The notes under the pieces were generated by a model. The model was not told the DNA's origin and made no database searches. It was given only the letters and a program-made list of their open reading frames with translations. From Bacillus sp. cl95 (GTDB lineage: Bacteria; Bacillota; Bacilli; Bacillales; Cytobacillaceae): a stretch of 64,000 bases of DNA. A program made the position numbers and the translations under genes. Of this stretch, positions 16,425-25,220 are shown piece after piece; the stretch's first letter is position 1, and the number at the start of each line of letters is the position of its first letter. The DNA lies in NCBI RefSeq assembly GCF_900115925.1, contig NZ_FOYF01000001.1, positions 620,001 through 684,000 on the forward strand, given 5' to 3'.

Positions 16425-18248
16425 TTACAATCTAAATCTTGTAATCATTCCATTCAATTGATCAGCCAAATTACTTAATGACTGTGCATGCTCTGATATG
16501 TTCTCCATAGCATGATTTGTCTGGGTAATAGAAGCACTCGATTCTTCAATACCAGCAGCAGATTCTTCAGACACAGCTGCTATATTCTCGATGGAAATGT
16601 TCATTTGGTCTGAACTAGCAGAAACATGATCAAGGTTTTCAGAAATCTCATTAATTTTACTTGTCATGAGTGTTACAGATTCATAGATTTGTTTAAAGGT
16701 TTGTCCTGTAGCTTCAATTTGTTCCCTTCCACCCTCAACGTCTTGATATCCCGATTGCAGGGAGGAAACTACATTTCCAGATTCATTTTGAATCCCTTGG
16801 ACAATCTCCGTAATATCTTTAACGGACAAGGAAACTTGTTCAGCTAGCTTTCTGACTTCATTTGCCACTACTGCAAATCCTCTGCCATGTTCACCTGCTC
16901 TGGCAGCTTCAATCGCAGCATTTAATGCTAGTAAGTTTGTTTGTCCAGCAATATCTTTGATGACCTGAACCAACTTCGAGATCATCTTCGTTTGATCATC
17001 CAAGCCTTTAACCTTTTCTACTGATGATTTCATAATTACGTTAATTTTTTCCATTTGCAATTGTGACCCCTTCATTAAGGAATCACCTTTTTGTGTCATA
17101 GAAAGAACTTCATTTGAAGCAGTTCGAATTGATGTCCCATTCTCAACAGCTTTATGCACTTTTGATAAATAGTCGTCCATAAGTCTGGCTAAATCTGTAG
17201 CTGAACTCGCTTGGTCTTCTGCTCCACCAGATAATTCGTGCATCGTGGCAGCCACTTGTTGACTGGCTGCTTTGACTTCATCAGATGTCACGGTGAGTTC
17301 ACTACTTTTATGGGTAACAATAGCTGATACCGCTGAAATTTCTTGTATCATGGACTGAAGTTTTTCTTTCATAGAATTTGTAGCTTTACTTAACTGTCCA
17401 ATCTCATCCATCCCGCTATATTCCACTGATTCCACACTTAAATTTCCATCTGCAATTTCATTTGAAATCATAATAATTTGATTCAATTTCTTTGAAATGA
17501 TTGAACTAATAACAATCACTGAGATAATCCCCATCAAAGCTGAGACAATGATGGAAACGACAAGGACGATTAGCGTTAAGATTAATCCTGCTTTAGCAGA
17601 AGAAATCGCATCTTTTTGTTCTTCTTTTAAAACATCTTTTAATTTTTCCAATTTCACAATCGTATCTTTAACGATATTGTCTACTTTGAGTTTACCAAGC
17701 ATGTACTCCCGTTTATGCTGCAGCTTAACTTGTGGTTTAATCGTTTCATTGAAGATTGTCGTTATTTCTTTATTATTCTTACTAATATCAGCAAAGAGTT
17801 GCCTTGATTCAACAGAAGTCAAAGCAGGCTTAATCTGTTTCTCGAGTTTGCTGAATTCCTTTGTTAATTCCTCAAATTGAGTTAAGTGTTTAGGGTTTGA
17901 ATCAATGATATAGTTGCCAATTGCCCCGCTCTTTTGATAAAAAATCCCAGCGGAAACTGTCATATCGATTGCTTTTTCACCAGAATCCTTGACATCTGCC
18001 ATTTTCGCGTTGACATTCGCTAAAAGAGCAAAGGTAATAATAGTTGATAATGTAAAAAGTCCGATTGTAACAAAAATAGACAATCCGTATTTATGACCAA
18101 GCTTTAAGTTTTGCCACTTCCTCGCTCCCATAAGTTTTTTACTTACTGTCTCAAGCCAATTTTTCTTTTCTTTGTTTGGCTTCCGTTTAGGCTGCATTTG
18201 GTCCATTTTCCTTCTTAATTTCCCTATTAACTTTTTTGCCCTCTGCAC
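16425..18248 (-). CDS. Methyl-accepting chemotaxis protein
   Basis: A 607-residue chemoreceptor. An unusual basic cytoplasmic N-terminus of about 50 residues precedes the first membrane helix (about 52-76); an extracellular helical sensor region of about 110 residues follows, then a second helix (about 210-240), HAMP domain and signalling domain. The CheA/CheW-binding tip reads [20 protein letters not shown]. The start is GTG, with a GGGGGG site upstream. The ligand is unknown. It is monocistronic. Confidence 0.92.
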   Translation of the reverse strand: MQRAKKLIGKLRRKMDQMQPKRKPNKEKKNWLETVSKKLMGARKWQNLKLGHKYGLSIFVTIGLFTLSTIITFALLANVNAKMADVKDSGEKAIDMTVSAGIFYQKSGAIGNYIIDSNPKHLTQFEELTKEFSKLEKQIKPALTSVESRQLFADISKNNKEITTIFNETIKPQVKLQHKREYMLGKLKVDNIVKDTIVKLEKLKDVLKEEQKDAISSAKAGLILTLIVLVVSIIVSALMGIISVIVISSIISKKLNQIIMISNEIADGNLSVESVEYSGMDEIGQLSKATNSMKEKLQSMIQEISAVSAIVTHKSSELTVTSDEVKAASQQVAATMHELSGGAEDQASSATDLARLMDDYLSKVHKAVENGTSIRTASNEVLSMTQKGDSLMKGSQLQMEKINVIMKSSVEKVKGLDDQTKMISKLVQVIKDIAGQTNLLALNAAIEAARAGEHGRGFAVVANEVRKLAEQVSLSVKDITEIVQGIQNESGNVVSSLQSGYQDVEGGREQIEATGQTFKQIYESVTLMTSKINEISENLDHVSASSDQMNISIENIAAVSEESAAGIEESSASITQTNHAMENISEHAQSLSNLADQLNGMITRFRL

Positions 18249-18601
18249 AGTTGTTAACCCCCCTATTATGTAAACACCAACCTACAAATTCACATTTGTG
18301 AACATTTTCTAACTTTTTCTTTTATTCATTATAAATCAAAAAGTTTAACTAGTGAATATATTGTTACAAAAATCGACAAGGTCAAGTCGACAATTTTATC
18401 TGAATTTTTCCAACTAATGAAATTTCCATAGTACAGATGACTCAGAAGACAATTTGTGAATTTTCTTAATAAGGGAACCATGATGAAATTATGCAATTCC
18501 TCTCACCCTACCCATTAATTACCTGACTGTTTAGGGTTTTCAACCTTGAAGAGAGGGTATAGAATGGGTGATTGCCAGGGTCTTAGACTGGGAGGTTAAA
18601 A
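18249..18601. other. Intergenic region without recognisable gene
   Basis: The divergent spacer between the chemoreceptor and the acyltransferase. It holds a small palindrome TTCACATTTGTGAA at 18289-18302 and AT-rich DNA. No riboswitch signature or credible ORF was found. Promoters for both genes must lie here, but none stands out. Confidence 0.4.
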
Positions 18602-19624
18602 ATGAGACAGCGAGATTATTACTTTGATAATGTAAAATTTATTTTGATTGTATTTGTTGTATTTGGGCATTTTCTTAGGTCATTCATAGAACATAATGAT
18701 GTTATTTATGCCCTATACAAAGTTATCTATAGTTTTCACATGCCGGCTTTCATACTTGTATCAGGTTTCTTCGCTAAAGGATTTTTTGATAAAGGGTACG
18801 TAGCCAAGTTAGCTAAAAAATTGATACTTCCGTATATCATTTTCCAACTGATTTATTCGGTTTTCTATTTTTACTTGTATGACAAATCGACTTTAAAAAT
18901 TGACCCTTTTAATCCACATTGGTCGCTTTGGTTTTTAATCAGCTTATTTTTCTGGAACATCATGCTTTTTGTTTTTGCAAAAATGAAGCCATCCGTAGCT
19001 ATTGCACTAGCTATTTTCATCGGATTGGCTGTAGGATATGTTGACTGGATTTCAAACTACATGAGTTTGTCACGAACGTTTGTATTTTTCCCGTTATTTC
19101 TGATTGGTTACTTCATGAAAAAGGAACATTTAGTCGTGCTTTCCAGTACAAGAATAAGAATATTGGCTTCAATGTCCTTTGTCGCCATTTTCCTTTGGTT
19201 CTACTTGAACCCTGATATTCCTTATCAATGGCTACTAGGTTCAAAATCTTATGAAAAGCTTGGGACCTATTCAGTTTTAGCCATGTTCAAACGTTTAGGA
19301 TTCTACTCTATCAGCTTCTGGATGATTCTCAGCTTTTTTGCATTTGTTCCAAATAAGAAATACTTCTTTACAAATCTAGGTAAGAATACGTTATATGTTT
19401 ACTTACTTCACGGATTCTTTGTACGTTTATTCAGAGAAAGCTCAATTCAAAGCTATTTTGATAACCCAGAAAGATGTATCTATTTAGCTGCTATCGCTTT
19501 GGTATTAACGCTCTTATTATCAAGCAAGATGATCACTTCCTTTGCACAGCCACTGATTGAATTCAGACTTTCGAAGTTAAGGAAGCTAAAATATGAAGTA
19601 CTTACTTCAGTAAAATCTTCATAA
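18602..19624 (+). CDS. Acyltransferase 3 family membrane protein
   Basis: A 340-residue integral membrane acyltransferase. The N-terminus has the family's DNVKFILIVFVVFGHFLRSF, with the conserved His, followed by SFHMPAFILVSGFFAKGF, and about ten hydrophobic helices. Such enzymes move acetyl or other acyl groups from the cytoplasm to extracellular sugars or cell-wall polymers; it resembles the fucose 4-O-acetylase group. A GGGAGGTT site precedes the ATG. It has its own terminator and no linked polysaccharide genes, so the acceptor cannot be predicted. Confidence 0.85.
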   Translation: MRQRDYYFDNVKFILIVFVVFGHFLRSFIEHNDVIYALYKVIYSFHMPAFILVSGFFAKGFFDKGYVAKLAKKLILPYIIFQLIYSVFYFYLYDKSTLKIDPFNPHWSLWFLISLFFWNIMLFVFAKMKPSVAIALAIFIGLAVGYVDWISNYMSLSRTFVFFPLFLIGYFMKKEHLVVLSSTRIRILASMSFVAIFLWFYLNPDIPYQWLLGSKSYEKLGTYSVLAMFKRLGFYSISFWMILSFFAFVPNKKYFFTNLGKNTLYVYLLHGFFVRLFRESSIQSYFDNPERCIYLAAIALVLTLLLSSKMITSFAQPLIEFRLSKLRKLKYEVLTSVKSS

Positions 19625-19627
19625 AAA

Positions 19628-19657
19628 AGTCTGCGGAGATTTCCGCAGACTTTTTTT
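19628..19657 (+). terminator. Terminator of the acyltransferase gene
   Basis: Stem AGTCTGCGGA with TCCGCAGACT, loop GATT, then a run of seven T on the plus strand. It is flanked by A on the other side and may act both ways. Confidence 0.9.
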
Positions 19658-19741
19658 ATAGATCATCGACAACAATATACGCTGCCTTTACTGGACCGTG
19701 TACCCCGACCACTAACTCGATATCAGCAGAGTATACTTTTA
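19656..19741 (-). pseudogene. Remnant of a lutC-like gene (C-terminal end)
   Basis: The minus strand encodes YSADIELVVGVHGPVKAAY, then IVVDDL and a stop. This matches, as I recall it, the C-terminal end of the lactate-utilisation protein LutC (SADIE-N-LVVGVHGP-KA-YIVV), with a small in-frame loss after SADIE. Reading upstream the frame soon meets a stop, and no other part of the gene is present. It is a fossil of a lost lutABC-type locus; identification rests on about 25 residues. Confidence 0.5.
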
Positions 19742-19805
19742 CTCGTCTGCATCATTGCTTTCTTGCAGAATAATGTACTTTCATTCAAGATTCCTTAAAC
19801 GATGC

Positions 19806-19841
19806 AAAGGCTCTTCCAAGCGGAAGAGCCTTTCTTTTATC
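19806..19841 (+). terminator. Rho-independent terminator of unassigned transcript
   Basis: Stem AAAGGCTCTTCC with GGAAGAGCCTTT, loop AAGC, then TCTTTTAT on the plus strand. It lies upstream of the radical SAM gene with no ORF before it, so it may end a small RNA or form a leader attenuator for that gene. Confidence 0.65.
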
Positions 19842-19904
19842 ATAAAAATAAGCTATAATAACGTGTTGTTTTATATGGACTTTTGTCTAAAAGGAGTTTA
19901 GATA

Positions 19905-21647
19905 ATGAATATCATTTGTTCGACGCTTAATGCGAAGTACATCCACACAAACATTGCCATCCGATATTTGAAATCATATGCAGCACCAGAATATGATGTT
20001 CAACTTGTAGAATATACCATTAAAGATCCAATCATGAATATTGTTACTGATTTGATTAGCCGAAAGCCTGATGTCTTAGGCTTCAGTTGTTATATATGGA
20101 ATATCGAAGAAACGATCAAAGTAATGCAAATGATTAAAAAGATCAATCCTGAGATAAAAATAGTCGTCGGTGGTCCGGAAGTCTCATATGACAGTATGGA
20201 ATGGATGGATAATGTTCCTTCAATAGACTTTATTGTTCTTGGTGAAGGTGAGCAAACGTTTAAACAGCTTCTTAATGAGATTAGCCATGGCCACGAATAC
20301 AAAAATGTACCAGGTATTTCCTATCGCGAGAACGAGAAGACTTTGATTAATCCACAACGCAATAAGTTGGACTTGAAAGAACTTCCATCTCCATACAGAT
20401 TTGAGGAAGACCTTCCTCACCTGGGCAAACGGGTGCAATATATTGAAACGAGCCGTGGTTGTCCTTTCAGTTGCCAATTTTGCTTGTCATCAATCGAGGT
20501 TGGTGTCCGTTATTTTGACAGAGAAAAGATTAAGGACGATATCCGCTATCTCATGAAAAACGGAGCTAAAACAATCAAGTTTGTTGATCGCACTTTTAAC
20601 ATTAGCAGAAGCTATGCAATGGAAATGTTTCAATTTCTTATTGATGAGCATCTCCCTGGTACAGTATTCCAATTTGAGATTACTGCCGATATCATGAGAC
20701 CTGAAGTAATTGAATTCTTAAACCGTGAAGCGCCTGCTGGATTATTCCGTTTTGAAATTGGCGTTCAGTCAACCAATGATGCTACAAATGAGTTGGTTAT
20801 GAGAAAACAAAACTTTGCTAAGCTAACAAGAACCGTAACGCTTGTAAAAGATGGCGGGAAAATTGATCAGCATCTTGATTTGATTGCAGGGTTACCTGAG
20901 GAAGATTACCATTCCTTCAAGCAAACATTCAATGATGTATTTGCAATGAGACCTGAAGAACTTCAATTAGGTTTCTTAAAAATGCTACGTGGCACTGGTT
21001 TACGTCTACGAGCTGCAGATCATGATTACGTTTATATGGATCACTCACCGTATGAGATTTTAGGAAATAACGTTTTGCCTTTCGAAGACATTATAAGAAT
21101 TAAACAAGTGGAAGATGTGTTAGAGAAATATTGGAATGATCATCGAATGGACGAGACGATCGAATACCTTGTCACAAGAGTCTTCCCTTCTCCATTTGAT
21201 TTCTTCCAGGAATTTGGCGCTTACTGGGATAGAAAAGGGTGGTCAAGAATTGGCCATCAACTTGAAGATCTTTTTACAAGATTATATTCATTCTTAGAAA
21301 GCCGCAAAATCGAAAATCTTGATATAGTTGAAAGCTTGATGAAATACGACTATTTATTGAGACACAAATTCAAACCTAGAAAACCATGGTGGCATGTAAG
21401 TTTTTCTAAAGAACAAAGAACAAATATTTATAGCCAGATTTTAGAAAATCCAGCTGTTTTAGGTACATCATTTATGGACCTAAGTCTTAGTGAAAAAGAA
21501 TTGCATAAACACACCATGCTTGAAGAACTAAGCTTTAACCTAACGAAATATATTAGAGATGGTGAAATCGAAAGAAGTAAAAATGTTTTAGTTGCATTCT
21601 TTGACCCTTCTCAAGAAAAAACCGGCTTATACTCGGCAGAAATGTAA
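19905..21647 (+). CDS. B12-binding-domain radical SAM protein (DUF4080 type)
   Basis: A 580-residue protein. Residues 1-130 form a cobalamin-binding-like Rossmann domain (KPDVLGFSCYIWN, VVGGPEVSYD, FIVLGEGEQTF). The radical SAM core follows, with the cluster motif CPFSCQFC in ETSRGCPFSCQFCLSS, and the C-terminal 200 residues are the DUF4080 region. Family members perform methylation or other radical chemistry on undefined substrates. It lacks a clear DXHXXG motif in the N-domain, so it may not bind B12 tightly. An AAAGGAGTTT site precedes the ATG. It is monocistronic. Confidence 0.85.
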   Translation: MNIICSTLNAKYIHTNIAIRYLKSYAAPEYDVQLVEYTIKDPIMNIVTDLISRKPDVLGFSCYIWNIEETIKVMQMIKKINPEIKIVVGGPEVSYDSMEWMDNVPSIDFIVLGEGEQTFKQLLNEISHGHEYKNVPGISYRENEKTLINPQRNKLDLKELPSPYRFEEDLPHLGKRVQYIETSRGCPFSCQFCLSSIEVGVRYFDREKIKDDIRYLMKNGAKTIKFVDRTFNISRSYAMEMFQFLIDEHLPGTVFQFEITADIMRPEVIEFLNREAPAGLFRFEIGVQSTNDATNELVMRKQNFAKLTRTVTLVKDGGKIDQHLDLIAGLPEEDYHSFKQTFNDVFAMRPEELQLGFLKMLRGTGLRLRAADHDYVYMDHSPYEILGNNVLPFEDIIRIKQVEDVLEKYWNDHRMDETIEYLVTRVFPSPFDFFQEFGAYWDRKGWSRIGHQLEDLFTRLYSFLESRKIENLDIVESLMKYDYLLRHKFKPRKPWWHVSFSKEQRTNIYSQILENPAVLGTSFMDLSLSEKELHKHTMLEELSFNLTKYIRDGEIERSKNVLVAFFDPSQEKTGLYSAEM

Positions 21648-21678
21648 CCCGGTTTTTCACCCTCTTATCATCATTTGA

Positions 21679-21715
21679 AAAGGACAAGCGCTAAAAAATG
21701 CTTGTCCTTTTTTTC
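21679..21715. terminator. Terminator between convergent genes
   Basis: Stem AAAGGACAAGC with GCTTGTCCTTT, AT-rich loop, T-run on the plus strand. It ends the radical SAM transcript and can also end the small-gene pair coming from the right. Confidence 0.8.
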
Positions 21716-21856
21716 TTATTTTTCTTTCTTCGATTTGTCATTCTTTTTTTCATTTTTCAAAGGATAATCATATAACTTCACACCATTAACATCGCCAAAT
21801 TCAATTCCAAATTCTACGTTGGTGATTTCATTTGAATTCTGGTTCTTGTTTTTCAT
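21716..21856 (-). CDS. Small hypothetical protein, 46 residues
   Basis: A 46-residue ORF with an acidic and hydrophobic middle (VEFGIEFGDVNGVKLYDY) and a very lysine-rich tail (KNEKKNDKSKKEK). Its ATG overlaps the stop of the upstream small gene (ATGA), which argues for coupled translation, and AAGGGAAGG lies just before it. I do not recognise it. Confidence 0.6.
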   Translation of the reverse strand: MKNKNQNSNEITNVEFGIEFGDVNGVKLYDYPLKNEKKNDKSKKEK

Positions 21857-22014
21857 GACCTTCCCTTTTTCCCTAGCTTTGAATTACGATTTGCGCCTTT
21901 CATTGCATCTTCCCCGCCACTATATTCAGCTGAAAATTCGGTATCCTTAAGATTCTTTTTTGGTGTTTTACTATATTTTTCAAGTGCATGATGTTCTGCT
22001 TTACGTTTAGTCAT
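21853..22014 (-). CDS. Small hypothetical protein, 53 residues
   Basis: A 53-residue, highly basic protein beginning MTKRKAEHHALEKYSKTPKK and containing DTEFSAEYSGGEDAMKGANR. A GGGGGT site lies 6 bases before the ATG. Small, charged, cysteine-free proteins like this are common among Bacillus spore-associated products, but no known family could be assigned. It forms a two-gene unit with the 46-residue gene. Confidence 0.6.
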   Translation of the reverse strand: MTKRKAEHHALEKYSKTPKKNLKDTEFSAEYSGGEDAMKGANRNSKLGKKGRS

Positions 22015-22161
22015 TTCATTACCCCCAATATAGTCGAATTTTCTAAAGCAATCTTATTTTTTCACCTGTAATTTAAAATATGCCTTGCTTTGATTGCCTC
22101 TTTTTTACTTTGATAAAATAGAACCTTTTTGAAAAAAATAAGCAAAAACAGGAGTGAGCAT

Positions 22162-22518
22162 ATGAAAAAACAGACCAACAACAAGCCCGAACTCGAGAAC
22201 TTAGCCATAAACGAGACTCTTCCCCATCAAATCAATGCTCCGAGTTTTGAAGGTACGGGAATTGAGATTGAACCTCCATTTATCAACTCATACGGCGTGG
22301 TTATAGGAGACAGTAAGTATGCTTCTCCTAACTCTCCACTCGAAAACTGGTCGGTCGATACCGATCCGGAAATGATGTCAGGTGATGAATGGATTCATCC
22401 AACGAATGATATAGGATGGAATTCTGCTGAAAATCGTGAAATGGTTGAAAGCAATAAGAAACCCCAAGGATTTCCTTTCATGCATCCTACTATAGATGTT
22501 AGTCATGGCAAAGATTAA
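22162..22518 (+). CDS. DUF3905-type hypothetical protein
   Basis: A 118-residue acidic soluble protein. The conserved-looking core reads NAPSFEGTGIEIEPPFINSY, then GDSKYASPNSPLENW, DPEMMSGDEWIHPTNDIGW, which I associate with DUF3905 of Bacillus. No function is known. The ATG at 22162 with CAGGAGTGAG is chosen over an upstream in-frame ATG at 22129 that lacks a site. A terminator follows. Confidence 0.65.
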   Translation: MKKQTNNKPELENLAINETLPHQINAPSFEGTGIEIEPPFINSYGVVIGDSKYASPNSPLENWSVDTDPEMMSGDEWIHPTNDIGWNSAENREMVESNKKPQGFPFMHPTIDVSHGKD

Positions 22519-22525
22519 GAGAACA

Positions 22526-22565
22526 TCCTCCTACGGATTTCCTAGGAGGACGTCCTCTTTTTTTT
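22526..22565 (+). terminator. Rho-independent terminator
   Basis: Stem TCCTCCTA with TAGGAGGA, loop of 9 nt, then CGTCCTC and a T-run on the plus strand. Confidence 0.75.
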
Positions 22566-22593
22566 CATTTATAATATGTTTGGAGGTGAATGT

Positions 22594-23714
22594 ATGTTAT
22601 TGCCAGATTTAGCCGAAAAAATCGTGCGTGAAGTAAGAAAACTAATCGGAGAAGACATCATTGTCGTTGATACAGAAGGTATTATTATTGCAAGTACAGA
22701 TTTTCAACGAGTAGGTACTTTTCACGAAGGTGCCCTTATAGCTCTTAGAGATAAGCGAAAATTGATTATTAGCAAAGTGAATCAAGATAATTGGATTGGT
22801 GTCAAAGCGGGAATAAACTTACCTGTTTTTTTCAAAACGATGTAATTGGCGTAATTGGAATAACAGGTGAACCAGACGTCGTGACGCCATTCGGCGAGAT
22901 TATCCGTAAAATGACCGAACTATTAATTAGTGAGAATTTCTATGCTGAGCAGTTTGATTGGCAATCAAGGGCAACGGAAGCATTCGTCTTTGACCTCATT
23001 CAAGGAAGAGAATGGGATACACAATTTTTGAATAATGCCGACCTATTGTCAATCAATCTCACAATTCCACGTATTGTTGCCATTATCGATTTTGGTTCTA
23101 TGGATTCACCTGTCACAAGGGATGGCTGGTATACCCTATTAAATTGGTTCAGAGATCATGAGAATGATGTCCCTTTACGATGGCGAAATGAAAGGATTGT
23201 CGTCTTATTTGCTTCTGACGGAAACAAGCAAGAAGGACAGCTTAAGCATCGTTTACATCAATTCCTCTTATTCATCAAAAATCATATCGGGACTGAAGCA
23301 TATGTTGGAGTAGGTCAAAGCGTCCTCCCACAAGATTTACAAATATCTTATCATCAGGCTGAAAGAGCACTAAAAACAACAAGAAATGAAAACCCCATTG
23401 TCTTTGATGGGGAGCTTAGATTGGAAATGATTTTTGAAGAAATAAAGCAAGAAACAAAAATTGAATTTATGAACAGGACAATCGGTCCTGCTCTACATGA
23501 TAGTGAACTCGTTCATACTATTAAAGAGTTGATTAGGCAAAATCAATCTTTAAAGAATACTGCCGAATCCTTACATATTCATATAAATACTCTCCATTAC
23601 CGGATAAAAAAGTTTGAAGAACTGACTGGCTACCATCCAGGAAATCTGGAAAACTTAGTAACCATATATTTAGCCCTTCGTTTCTTGGATGAAAACACAA
23701 AAATTAATTGTTAA
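22594..23714 (+). pseudogene. CdaR-type regulator with a frameshift
   Basis: Residues 1-82 (LLPDLAEKIVREVRKLIGED, then GINLPVFF) are the sugar-diacid recognition domain of CdaR; after a frame change the rest continues NDVIGVIGITGEPDVV and ends in the PucR-type helix-turn-helix (NTAESLHIHINTLHYRIKKF). The break is a T7 run at 22826-22832, where eight T would restore LPVFFQNDVIGVIGITG. It precedes glcDF, the position of the ysfB regulator in B. subtilis, so it should control glycolate use. It may be a true loss, a sequencing error, or be read by slippage. The start at 22594 has GGAGGTG. Confidence 0.75.
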
Positions 23715-23743
23715 TCCAACATTTTTTTGTACGAATATACATA

Positions 23744-23766
23744 GCAGGCGAAAGCCTGTTTTTTTT
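23744..23766 (+). terminator. Terminator of the CdaR-type gene
   Basis: A short stem CAGGC with GCCTG around a GAAA tetraloop, followed by eight T, between the regulator and glcD. Confidence 0.75.
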
Positions 23767-23768
23767 AT

Positions 23769-23782
23769 ACTTACAAGTAAGT
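23769..23782 (+). promoter_or_regulatory. Palindrome upstream of glcD
   Basis: ACTTACAAGTAAGT is a perfect palindrome about 25 bases before the glcD start and right after the terminator. It could be the operator of the adjacent CdaR-type regulator. This is position-based inference only. Confidence 0.25.
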
Positions 23783-23807
23783 GTTTTATTTAACGGAGGG
23801 AATAGAA

Positions 23808-25220
23808 ATGATTCCAAATAGCATAAAAGAACAAATTTCAGCCATCGTTGGGGCCGAAAATTACGATGATTATAAAACAGGCAGGCTTGTTTATTCTTTT
23901 GATGCCACGCCTAATTTCCAGTCGATGCCTGATGCTGTAGTAAGCCCACGCAATACGGACGAGATATCCCGTATCCTAAAGATTTGCAATAGCAGTGGCA
24001 TTCCCATCGTCCCCAGAGGTTCAGGCACTAATCTTTGTGCAGGCACTTGCCCTACTGAAGGCGGTATAGTTCTATTGTTCAAATATATGAACTCTATTCT
24101 CGAAATCGATGAAGAAAACTTAACCATAACTGTACAACCTGGAGTCATCACACTTGATATGATAAATGCAGTTGAAGCAAAAGGCTTATTTTATCCGCCA
24201 GATCCAAGTTCAATGAAAATCTCAACAATAGGTGGAAATATTAATGAAAACTCTGGTGGACTGCGTGGATTGAAATATGGTGTCACACGTGATTACGTTA
24301 TGGCATTGGAGATTGTACTTGCTAATGGCGATATTATGCGCACAGGTGGAAAATTGGCTAAGGATGTTGCCGGATACGACTTCACTCGCCTCTTTGTAGG
24401 ATCTGAAGGAACATTAGGCATTATTACGGAAGCAACGCTAAAACTAATCCCATTGCCAGAAACAAAAAAGACGATGCTGGCACTTTATGAGGACTTAGAA
24501 GCTGCTGCAACGACCGTTTCTAAAATCATTGCCAATAAGATTATTCCAACTACATTAGAATTTTTAGACCAACCAACCTTAAAAGTCGTGGAAGCCTATG
24601 CTCAAATAGGGCTGCCAACAGATGTTCAAGCCGTTTTATTAATTGAACAGGACGGTCCTCAAGAAATTGTGGATCGTGATATGCAGTTGATGGCTGAAAT
24701 ATGTCAATCGGAAAGAGCTATCTCTGTTCAAGTGGCACAAACAGAAGCTGAAGCTGAAGCTCTAAGAACAGCGAGGAGATCTGCCCTCTCTGCACTTGCC
24801 CGGTTGAAGCCAACAACCATTCTGGAAGATGCTACTGTTCCAAGATCAGAAATTGCTAATATGGTTAAAGCTATTAATGAAATTGCCTCAAAGCATAATG
24901 TCAGCATTTGTACATTCGGACATGCTGGAGACGGAAACCTACATCCAACTTGCCCTACTGATGCTCGAGACAAGGATGAAATGGAGCGAGTCGAAAAAGC
25001 TTTTGCTGAAATCTTTGAAAAAGCAATCGAACTTGGTGGAACAATTACGGGGGAACATGGCGTTGGAATCATGAAAGCACCTTATTTGGAATTGAAACTT
25101 GGCAAAGAGGGAATGGCAGCTATGAAAGCTGTTAAAGCCGCATTTGACCCAAATAACATTATGAACCCAGGAAAAGTTATTGCAAAAGACAGCAGGAAGC
25201 GCGTGGTGGTAACAAAATGA
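23808..25220 (+). CDS. glcD: Glycolate oxidase FAD subunit
   Basis: A 470-residue FAD-linked oxidase of the vanillyl-alcohol oxidase fold. FAD binding is shown by VPRGSGTNLCAGTCP, MKISTIGGNINENSGGLRG and GSEGTLGIITEATLKL; the C-terminal domain carries GHAGDGNLHPTCP and GEHGVGIMKAPYL. With GlcF it oxidises glycolate (or D-lactate) to the 2-oxo acid and feeds electrons to the membrane. GlcE is absent, as in other bacilli. The ATG with ACGGAGGG is used; the frame opens 9 codons earlier without a site. It overlaps glcF by 4 bases. Confidence 0.9.
   Translation: MIPNSIKEQISAIVGAENYDDYKTGRLVYSFDATPNFQSMPDAVVSPRNTDEISRILKICNSSGIPIVPRGSGTNLCAGTCPTEGGIVLLFKYMNSILEIDEENLTITVQPGVITLDMINAVEAKGLFYPPDPSSMKISTIGGNINENSGGLRGLKYGVTRDYVMALEIVLANGDIMRTGGKLAKDVAGYDFTRLFVGSEGTLGIITEATLKLIPLPETKKTMLALYEDLEAAATTVSKIIANKIIPTTLEFLDQPTLKVVEAYAQIGLPTDVQAVLLIEQDGPQEIVDRDMQLMAEICQSERAISVQVAQTEAEAEALRTARRSALSALARLKPTTILEDATVPRSEIANMVKAINEIASKHNVSICTFGHAGDGNLHPTCPTDARDKDEMERVEKAFAEIFEKAIELGGTITGEHGVGIMKAPYLELKLGKEGMAAMKAVKAAFDPNNIMNPGKVIAKDSRKRVVVTK

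Noticed and set aside
22791-23714. Independent start of the second part of the CdaR-type gene at 22791
   Set aside because: The first residues (MDWCQSGNKLTC) are out-of-frame text; homology resumes only after the T-run, so this is one broken gene.
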